Shown: positions 56,331 through 64,000 of the stretch, one piece after another
Layout: each line of letters opens with the position of its first letter
Position numbering within the stretch: the first letter of the stretch is position 1
Source of the DNA: Lantana camara
Lineage: Eukaryota > Streptophyta > Magnoliopsida > Lamiales > Verbenaceae
Direction of reading: 5' to 3'
Length of the DNA: 64,000 nt
NCBI GenBank assembly: GCA_037501455.1
Contig: CM074857.1
Coordinates: 33,748,001 to 33,812,000, forward strand
Translations under genes and position numbers: made by a program
Notes under the pieces: model-generated
Told to the model about the DNA's origin: nothing
Seen by the model: the letters and a program-made list of their open reading frames with translations, nothing else
Database searches by the model: none

Positions 56331-57131
56331 TGATGGGTCTGAATCTGAGGTGTCAAACTTTGATCACTTTACGATATGTTTAATGTGGGAAAACAAGGGA
56401 CGAACTCAAGTGGAATTCATCGGAAAAAATAGGGGTTCAACCTGCTAGGACAAACACCGAAAGCAAACAGTTAGAAGGCCAAGCTGGGAAAACTGGGGGT
56501 GATTCCCAATTTGGCTCTTCGACGCTCAAGTCAGACGGTGATTTGAAGAAGAAGTTATTAGTGCAGAGCTCAGGTTATGGAAGATGACTTACAGTGAAGG
56601 GGATGAACTCTCTTACTTATAATTGAGGGTCAAGGGCCCTTTGGTAATTGTTACCGTGTGGTCCTGGCCCAGTGTTGCCCTAACAAGTGGCGTGCTGAGG
56701 AGAAACCTAGGAGGAATCTTCTGCAAAAGCTGATGGAAAGTTGGTGGCAGGCAACAGTGAAAAGTGCGCTGGTGTGTACCTTGTGTCAGAGAGCCGTTTC
56801 AGGCGTTGATACCGAGGCTGGATGCACGCTTGGGTGTAATATAGGCCATGGGGGCTCGCGGGTCTGAGGGGTATCTGGGCCAATGCCATGAAACCCAGGA
56901 GGAGAGCCCATTCCTTTGTTTGCCCATGCGGGAAGGTGCCTCCGAGGGTGAGTGTATGAAGGAATTGAGGGTCGCAGTACCTCACGCTCGGGAATTAACT
57001 CCTAGAGGGATTGGAAAATCCTTGGGAACGAGGGCAAGGCTCGTTCCGAGGGTGGCATATGTGGGGCCTGGGCTTCCAAGCGGTGCACGCTGATGACGCC
57101 ACGTGTCTAAACGAGGGTCAAACGTGTTTAA
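56331..57131 (-). repeat. 3' LTR (left) of the Tat-like element
   Basis: Matches 59323-60126 at high identity until about 57131, where the inner edge is lost by deletion. Confidence 0.85.
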
Positions 57132-57186
57132 ACAATGAAGGGGCTAACGATGTTGTATTTATCCCCAAGGGCCAACTTGGCAACGC

Positions 57187-57351
57187 GATCTAAGCGCCGG
57201 TTAGTGAGAACACTCCCGCCCCAGCGGTTGAGACCATTGAGCCTCCGAATGCCCCTGCCTCTGATGCTCAACCCTCTCAAGTCCCAAAATCTATCTCTCA
57301 AGCGCCAGTTGACGTAGTGGACCTAGAGGATGGCCCAACCCAGAATGCGTG
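57187..57351 (+). pseudogene. C-terminal fragment of an antisense ORF of the Tat-like element
   Basis: Reads APVSENTPAPAVETIEPPNA ... VVDLEDGPTQNA and stops at TGA. It runs opposite to gag and lies next to the 3' LTR, the place where Tat-lineage retrotransposons carry an additional antisense gene. Its 5' part was removed together with the LTR inner edge. Confidence 0.55.
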
Positions 57352-57784
57352 AGCTGTTTGTCCCCTGAAGTCCCCGAAGTTTTTACCTTATGACTGTAAT
57401 ATCTCCTTCTGCTTTGAATGATTCCCAAAGGCCAGAGTGCCCTTTCATTTTGTAACTAGAGTGATAGCTCCTTTTCTTTTTTGGTAATGAAAGCATGTTT
57501 CTTCTTTTCTGCGATGTTTGCTTTTTTTTTTCCATCTTTTACTTCTACGCTCGTTTCGTTAAATTCTTTCATAAGAACTGAACAGGAAGCTAAATTAAAA
57601 TAGAATACAAACTTGTACAGTTATACCCCGTCTTTGATAAACACGAGGGTCCTGCTTCGAGGGTACCCTGGTTAAGATTTATGAAAACTTGTCTAAAAGT
57701 TTGAATATTAGATGTGAGGGGTCCGCCCACGAGGGCCCCTGGTCATTTAAAATTTTATAAGAAATTATAATGGGCGCGAGGGAC

Positions 57785-57922
57785 CTAGTCCCGCCTAGCT
57801 AGTTGATTTCTTGTATTATCACCCGTTTTCTATATGTTTTATTTATATGCGGATTATCCATTTTGTATGTGGACTGAGCTATAGTGCGGGGGATGTAGTG
57901 CTTTGACGTAAAGGGTGCTACA
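57785..57922 (+). mobile_element. Tekay-like LTR terminal fragment
   Basis: TAGTCCCGCCTAGCTAG to GGGTGCTACA; homologous to 34581-34720 and beginning at the same base within the LTR. Confidence 0.75.
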
Positions 57923-59290
57923 GCCTTTCCACTTGGGGTACCTCCTTGTTGAAGCGCGCGAAGAAGGATCTTAGGGACTCATGCTCGCCCTGGACCAAGT
58001 TGTAGAGGGCAGTTGGCGCGGTGACGGGAGCCTTCAAGGAGTTGAAATGATTCAGGAAGGCATTAGTGAGATCCGCGTATGATCTGATCGAGTGGGGTGG
58101 TAGCCGCTTGTACCACTCCTGGGCCATCCCTACGAGGGAAGTGACGAAAACCTTAGCCCAATAGTGACTCTAGTGCTCGTACAGATGCATAAGATACAGA
58201 AAATGGTCCAAATGTTCTGCAGGGTCGGTGGTTCCCTCGTACCGGTTGATGGAGGTAGGTACTTTGCCCATTCCAGCTTGGGCCATCAAAACCTCTTAAA
58301 CGAGGGGTGAGCCCCTAGCCAAGGGGTGGTGGTATCCGTCCTCGTGATCATAATTCTCATAGTTTTCTTCCTGCTTCTGGTGTAGAGGAGCTTGATGACG
58401 TCGAGCTTGGTGACGAGAGTATCAGACCATGGCCCTCTCGTCCCCAGCTTTGGGAGGTTGAGACCACGCTCGAGAGAGCTGTTCAACCATGTCTTGCAAC
58501 CCCTGCAGTTGGTCTTGCACAACCGCGAGTAGGTTGGGATCTTCTCCTCTTAGCTTACTTTCTTGTTTCGAGGCTTGGGAGTGAGCCTCGGCATCAACAT
58601 CAATTCTTTCCACGGGCTCTTTTCCCTTATCAGCCTGTGGACGTTCCTGTTTCTCCCTCGGAGGGGCTTCTCTTTCGTTGACTGGTGGTAGCGGAGGTCT
58701 TACCTATAACACAGCCTGGGCCGCCATAAGTAGATGAACTTGCCACCCTCCCATGGGAGGGGCAATTCGAGCGGCCTGCCCCGAGGGAAAATAAGTAGCA
58801 GTGAAATTCTTCCAAGCGTTCTGAGCCGCTTGAACTTCACACTGAGTATACTTAGCCTGTAGCTGCCTTTGTGTCATTGGGGGCATCTCTACTCCCTCAA
58901 TTTCCTTGGGAACCACCACCGGGAGCTGAATCTGGCCTGCGTGGTAAGGTTGGACCATGGGTAGCATAGGGGAAGGGGTCATGGAGTAACCAAGTGGAGG
59001 CATCATGAAGGGATATCCTCCTGGGTGGACTTGGGTGGTGTGGAGTTGATTCTGGGGAATATGGAGTCCAGATCCCCCCACCGCTGCAACGGTGGGTTGT
59101 TCCGTGTTGATCTCTGCCGCGGGCGTAACTTGCTCCGCTGTGAGGGGAGCCTCTCCAACTGGTGGCGGCTGGGAGAGAGGCGTTGTCGTTGCCGCTGCAT
59201 GGAAGGTCATTGCCGCCTCCCACCGCGCCTGATCTGGTGGTGACCATGGTGAAGATGGTGTTTGTATCTCAACTAGCAAAGGGGAAAGGA
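57923..59290 (-). pseudogene. Gag remnant of the Tat-like element
   Basis: The N-terminal part is open from about 59279 to 58704 (Pro-rich, with MPPLGYSMTPSPMLPMVQ and ATYFPSG). After stops and frame changes, DQLQGLQDMVEQLSRAW (58613-58422) and the conserved retrotransposon-gag core AQEWYKRLPPHSIRSYADLT ... LRSFFARFNKE (58127-57918) follow. The capsid core is truncated by the LTR fragment. Not functional. Confidence 0.8.
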
Positions 59291-59322
59291 AAGGTGTGGT
59301 TTCTCATAGACGGCCCCAAAAA

Positions 59323-60126
59323 TGATGGGTCTGAATCTGAGGTGTCAAACTCCGATCACTTTACGATTTGTTTAATGTGGGAAAACAAGGGACGGAACTC
59401 AAGTGGAATTCACCGGAAAAAATGGGGGGTTCAACCTGCTAGGACAAACACTAAAAGCAAACAGTCAGAAGGCCAAACTGGGGGTGATTCCCAGTTTGGC
59501 TCTCCGACGCTCAAGTCAGATGGTGATTTGAAGAAGAAGTTGTAAGTGCAGAGCTCAGGTTATGGAAGATGACTTACAGTGAAGGGGATGAACTCCCTTA
59601 CTTATAGTTGAGGGTCAGGGGCCCTTTGATAATTGTCACCGTGTGGTCCTGACCCAATGTTGCCCTAACACGTGGCGTGCTGAGGAGAAACCTAGGAGGA
59701 ATCTTCTGCAAAAGCTAATGGAAAGTTGGTGGCCGGCAACAGTGGCAGGTACGCGAGTGTGTACCTTGTGTCAGAGAGCCGTTTCAGGGGTTGATACCGA
59801 GGGCTGGATGCACGCTCGGGTTTAATATAGGCCATGGGGGCTCGCGTGTCCGAGAGATATCTCGGCCAATGCCATGAAACCCAAGAGGAGAGCCCATTCC
59901 TTTATTTGCCCATGCGGGAAGGTGCCTCCGAGGGTGAGTGTATGAGGGAATCGAGGGTCACAGTACCTCACGCTCGGAAATTAACTCCTAGAGGGATTGG
60001 AAAATCCTTGGGAACGAGGGCAAGGCTCGTTCCGAGGGTGGCATATGTGGGGCCCGGGCTTCCACGGGTTGCACGCTGATGACGCCACGTATCAAAACGA
60101 GGGTCAAGCATGTTTTAGCCTCATCA
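59323..60126 (-). repeat. 5' LTR (right) of the Tat-like element, 804 bp
   Basis: Begins TGATGAGGC on the minus strand and ends ...GACCCATCA. Intact at both edges. Confidence 0.88.
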
Positions 60127-60383
60127 ACCTATTCATTTATTTATACTACCTATTCATTTATTTATTACTGATTATATTAAAAATAATTATAGAATATATA
60201 TATATATATATAATACAAAAAATAATTTTAATATATTTATATAATAATTATTTTTATTTGTACATGCATAGGATGTACAAAGTTACTAGTAACAATTAAT
60301 GCCGAAGAAGGGAATGGAGACGGAAGGAAGAAATGAGATCCAGATCTTGGACCACAATCTTTCCAAAAACAATATTTTTTAAT

Positions 60384-60498
60384 GGAGCCGCTGGGAGCAA
60401 CAACGACTCCTCATAAAATATAAAAATATATGGAGTCGTTGGAGATCTCCACAACTCCAATTAAAATATTGAAAAATATTGGAGCCGTGGGACATCTC
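60384..60498. repeat. Palindromic GGAGTCG array, fourth block (3 units, last truncated)
   Basis: Units at 60384, 60432 and 60481, again about 48-49 bp apart; the last is cut by the LTR that starts at 60499. Confidence 0.85.
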
Positions 60499-61349
60499 TG
60501 ATGGTGCTGGAAATCAAACTTCCAAAATGCAACCACACTTTAGTATTTATATGAAAAGGGAAAGACCATCACAGGCGTGAGGGCCTCAGGATCTGGGTTT
60601 CCTCTTGAGCGTGGGTTCTTCCAGCTAGGATAACACCAAGAGTGCAAGATGCGATGATGATGCGACTGTGATGAGAATAATATGAAGCTTGGGAAGACCA
60701 GTGAAAAATGCCCAGAACGATGTATGAAGTATGTATGCAGATGATGACTTGGGGGAGAATGCAAGTGTTATCCCTTATTTATATGTTAGGGGTGAGGGTA
60801 GATTCGGTAATCTGACCGTGTGGTCCCAAACCTGTGTTGCCCTAACACGTGGCTGCTTGTGGTGATATGAGAGTGATGGCTCTGGAAAGTAGGCGGCGTG
60901 TCAGGTACAAGGTGCGCACTACCTTTGTGTCAGAGGTTGTTGACGAGGGTCGCGCGGGTGGAAGGTCCTGGATCCGTTTTATGAGGGTTCAGATCCACCA
61001 CGGCGGTGGGGGATCACACGCGAGCGAATAGGCAACGCTCGAAGAGTGCTCGGACGGGTTCCTCACGACTCATGATCTTTGAGCGCCGAAGTCCCGAGCA
61101 ACGAGAATTTGGCCCTCGTGCGGGTGATTCCCAGAGAGAGGTAACCCCGAAGGCCGGGATGGGAGCGCCGAGTCTGCCGGTTCGGCCCCTTTTCTTGAAT
61201 AGTTGGCCGAGGCTCAAGGGCCCATACTAGTTGGCAAGTGAGTGGGCTGGGTTGGCCTACGAGCCCATCAATGCGAGGGTATAGTCTTCACGTCAGCAGA
61301 TGGTGACACGTAGACGGCTCTGATACAAGTGTGTTTTTAGGCCTCATCA
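60499..61349 (-). mobile_element. Tat-like 3' LTR with polypurine tract
   Basis: Ends TGATGG...CTCATCA as in the other Tat-like LTRs. On the minus strand it is preceded by GGGGGGCAAAA (61350-61360), a polypurine tract, which makes it the 3' LTR of a minus-oriented element whose interior begins at 61350. Sequence resembles 56331-57131 only in blocks, so it is a sister family. Confidence 0.75.
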
Positions 61350-61650
61350 TTTTGCCCCCCAAATTCTGTAGTATCGCTCGAGCATACTGTAGAATTTAAT
61401 AGGGAGGGAGCCTTGGATTTTGAATTACTCGAGGGTCAAGCCATTGCTAGAGAAGTGACTGCTTGACTTCCGTAACGGACACAGTCTGACACCGCATTAA
61501 TTGAAGTCATGTCCGTATTTAATGCTGAGTGGGAACGTGGGCGCGTGCACTCCGGGAGACGTGAGGCGGTTACCAAAAGTGGGGGGATTTCCTAGGCTGG
61601 AAATGATTGCCATTTGAAATCCCAAGCCCTAATCAATGTAAGTTATCCCC

Positions 61651-61657
61651 TATAAAT
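61651..61657 (+). promoter_or_regulatory. TATA box of the antisense ORF
   Basis: TATAAAT within CCCCTATAAATAGGG, about 290 bp upstream of ATG 61943 and opposite to the retroelement's own strand; followed by a leader typical of plant mRNAs. Confidence 0.65.
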
Positions 61658-61942
61658 AGGGATTTACAGCATTTTAGGATCTCTTTCACACATTTCGTCT
61701 TCTTCAAGCATATACACAGCAAGAAACCTCTGCAACTTTTACTGATTCCGGCGAGTTTCCGTTCTTCAAACTCTAGGTAAAACTCCATAACACTTGTTTC
61801 TGTACTAACTCTAGATTTAGGTTGTGTGTGAGCGAAACTTTCTAAGTGAAGAACCCTTTCTGCCGTTGAATTCATTCCAGAATTTTCCTTCTCCACTGAA
61901 TATCTCACGAAAAGCTTCATCTCCAATAACCAAAACCCAGAT

Positions 61943-62029
61943 ATGGCAGACAATAACACAGAGGCTTACGTGAGGGAAATAGATGAGATGTCAGTGGGGA
62001 GCTCTTCCCCTCACGGCAATGTACCCACA
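61943..62029 (+). pseudogene. 5' end of the antisense ORF, cut off by an LTR insertion
   Basis: ATG 61943 opens MADNNTEAYVREIDEMSVGS and is cut after 29 codons by the Gypsy LTR at 62030. A likely leader intron (61777-61940; GTAAAA...CCCAG) separates it from the TATA box at 61651. The position, about 600 bp inside a 3' LTR and antisense to it, matches the extra antisense gene of Tat-lineage elements. Function unknown. Confidence 0.55.
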
Positions 62030-64000
62030 TGTAACGCCCCAGCTTTCGGCAATTCAGGTATGAACGACACGTGTGCGTTTGGGAGTTAGTTTTAACTATT
62101 AATTGTTTATTTCTTTAATTTTTCATAGCATGACATAATTTTATAAAAAAATTATATTCTTGTCATTTTATTGAAAATTCATATCATATCATATTTATTG
62201 GATATTTTGAACGTGATTGCTACGTGAATTATTTTCCCGAATGTGATTTATTTCTTTTATGTCCTTAATTGCTCATTTGCATGATTATGGGATCTAATTG
62301 CAATGGACTTAATTGATCATTTAAAATTGGATTTGGACTTAATAGCATGACTTATTAAATGAAGGGATTTAATTGCAAAATTTGGCCATTTCTTCCTTCT
62401 TTCTTGAGCATATCACGTAGCATCTCTTTCTCATTCATACAAACATTTCAAACTTTGTTCTTTCTTTTCCTCCTTCAACCGAGAGCAAACCCTTGTGAGG
62501 GAGAGGAAGATTTCATCTATTCAAGCTAAAATTTGTGGGTTTTGGGATCATACAAGCTTCTTCATCATCATCTCTTCTTCTCTTCTTCCATTTCTTTCTC
62601 TTGAGGTAAATTTGATGATTGGATGATTATATTGGAAAAATGGCATTGATAGGGCTTTGTGTTACATTGGATAAATTGTGTATTGGTTGTTGGAAAATTG
62701 ATTGTGATCATTAAGCTTGAGTTTGATGCATATAACTTGTGTTTTATGAGCTTGGAGCATGAATGAGTGTGGGGGTTTCAAATGATGGATTATTGATGAT
62801 CTAATGTGCAAATATGTGTTTTTATGATTTGTTATTGATCAATTTACATGCTAGCATATTTATTGTATCTAATATTTGCATTTGAACTTGGTTTAAATCC
62901 ATTTTTATGGTTGTTTGGAGGGTTTGCCATGGTTGCCCTGTTTTCTGCTCTGCACTCTTTGCTCACGTATTCTGGGAACGGCCCTTCCCAGCCCCAGTTC
63001 AAAACTGGAACGGCCGTTCCCATGATGCTGAGACAAGGCCAGCGAGACTGGGAACGGCCGTTCCCATTTTGGCCTTTGAGCCGGAAGGGCCGTTCCCGGC
63101 TAAAACGTTTTCCCTTTTTAAAAACGCTGGCGCGTTTTTTCGAGCCATGGGAACGGCCCTTCCCATTTTCAAAGGGAAGCCGGAACGGCCGTTCCCATAG
63201 TCCAGAAAGTGCGAAAATTCACTGCATAAAAATAAAATTTTCGCACCTCGATCGGACGGCTTCTTTGACCCCTAATTGCTATTATATGATCGCATACATG
63301 TTGAAACGCAATATTTTCAAGGTGCATTGTATTTTTCCCGTCGTTTCGTCGCATTTTGCCGTTCGTCCTATTTGGTACATTTTGAGTCGTGTTTCACGGA
63401 CAATTGTCTTTCTTGCACAGACCAGCTTCCTGGTGACGAGGAGCAGGCCCCGTGAGCTGTTTCCTTGGATTTATTTTGGGTCGTCAGGTGAGGTTTAATT
63501 TTAGATACATAGGACCCGTACAACCCTATGTGATATTTTAAGCCAAAACCTATATTTATACGTATAGTTTTCAAATGAGATTGGTTTTCAAATGTTTTAT
63601 CGATCTATTGAAAAGAAATTGATTGATTGATTGATTGATTGGGCGAGTATTGTATTGCACTGTGGGCCCGAGGGTAGTGACTCGAGCCAACCGGGAAAGC
63701 ATGGGCTGACGGGTAACTCGGGAGCTATCCTCACCAAATTGGGATGACCCCTGAACCCCCTAGGAGATTAGGGCGGGAAAGGAGTTCCGGGCTTAGGGAT
63801 TCATGTACCCTCTGCCCAGATTGATTGGATGGTGGGGCCTTGCAATCCCACCATCACCCGGAGGAAGAAGGTGTCATTGAAACTGCTAATTGTGCACAGT
63901 AATGAATTGCTTGATCACCTAATCACCTAATAATTGATTGATTGATTGTACACAGTCGGTGTAAGGTTGGAGAATTGCCCCACTCGCCGGGCCACTATTG
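62030..64000 (+). mobile_element. Second Tekay-like Gypsy LTR, runs off the window
   Basis: Starts TGTAACGCCCCAGC. It shares with the LTR at 29434 the palindrome array, the ACCAGCTTC..GACGAGGAGCA block, and GGGCCCGAGG..GAGCCAACCGGGAAAGCATG near the end of the window. The 216-codon frame at 62848-63498 is created by the palindromes and is not a gene. Confidence 0.85.
62974..63196. repeat. Array of six GGGAACGGCC(C/G)TTCCC palindromes, second LTR
   Basis: Copies at 62974-62989, 63007-63021, 63050-63065, 63083-63097, 63149-63164 and 63182-63196, in the same order and form as at 30276-30504. Here three copies are perfect palindromes. Confidence 0.93.

Larger units (their letters stand above)
56331..60126 (-). 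mobile_element. Tat-like Ty3/Gypsy element, 3.8 kb, deleted, perfect TSD
   Basis: LTRs at 56331-57131 and 59323-60126 are direct repeats (ends TGATG...CATCA). A perfect 5-bp TSD, ACCTA, flanks the unit (56326-56330 and 60127-60131). On the minus strand the order is 5' LTR (right), primer-site-like TTTTTGGGGCCGTCTATGAG, gag remnant, then the C-terminal end of an antisense ORF and the 3' LTR (left). The pol region is gone, and a foreign 138-bp Gypsy LTR end (57785-57922) abuts the gag. Confidence 0.85.

Noticed and set aside
62848..63498. 216-codon ORF near the right end
   Set aside because: It lies in an LTR and its charged part (GTAVP, ERPFPF repeats) is the translated palindrome array.

Overview
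This window is nuclear DNA from a eudicot plant. Host genes have plant intron structures and are recognisable plant families: a class III peroxidase with the classic four exons, the thylakoid protein OHP2, a DUF3511 protein and a plant-specific CDK-like kinase. Intergenic DNA is AT-rich and packed with plant transposon families. The species cannot be named from the sequence alone.

Layout. (1) 1-7 kb: AT-rich DNA with small insertions, several dated by clean target-site duplications (TSDs): a Mutator-like MITE, a Helitron, a foldback element carrying a tRNA-derived SINE, a second SINE and a hAT-type MITE. (2) 7-24.7 kb: the host genes. These are a receptor-like kinase without an ectodomain (+), a peroxidase 12 orthologue (+), a small DUF3511 gene (+), a seven-exon N-myristoylation-type CDK-like kinase (-), OHP2 (-) and an uncharacterised protein ending in a CaaX prenylation box (-). 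(3) About 24.8-46.8 kb: what I interpret as one very large Mutator-like element (MULE). It has diverged inverted termini (about 24820-24922 and 46686-46788), a broken GRF zinc-finger ORF, two related 42-bp satellites in mirror-image order, and a broken ULP1-type (C48) protease gene. Nested inside it are a Copia solo LTR, a gag-only Ty3/Gypsy element with a perfect TSD, an LTR-fragment block and a nearly intact L1-type LINE. (4) 47.4-55.2 kb: an unclassified element ('X') whose ends carry an array of palindromic GGAGTCG...CGACTCC motifs, interrupted by a BED-finger hAT transposon with a broken transposase. (5) 55-64 kb: LTR retrotransposon debris. It includes a Tat-like element bounded by a perfect TSD, a related 3' LTR next to an antisense ORF with its own TATA box, and the start of a second large Gypsy LTR that runs off the window.

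The host genes are unrelated single-copy functions: redox chemistry in the wall, photosystem assembly and signalling. Nothing suggests a gene cluster. The most unusual structures are the palindrome arrays (GGGAACGGCCGTTCCC in the Gypsy LTRs, GGAGTCG-AGATCT-CGACTCC in element X), the mirrored 42-bp satellites inside the giant MULE, and the LINE whose ORF1 carries a single internal stop while its ORF2 is fully open. Exon boundaries were deduced by eye from GT/AG sites, reading frame and remembered protein families; no alignment was run.
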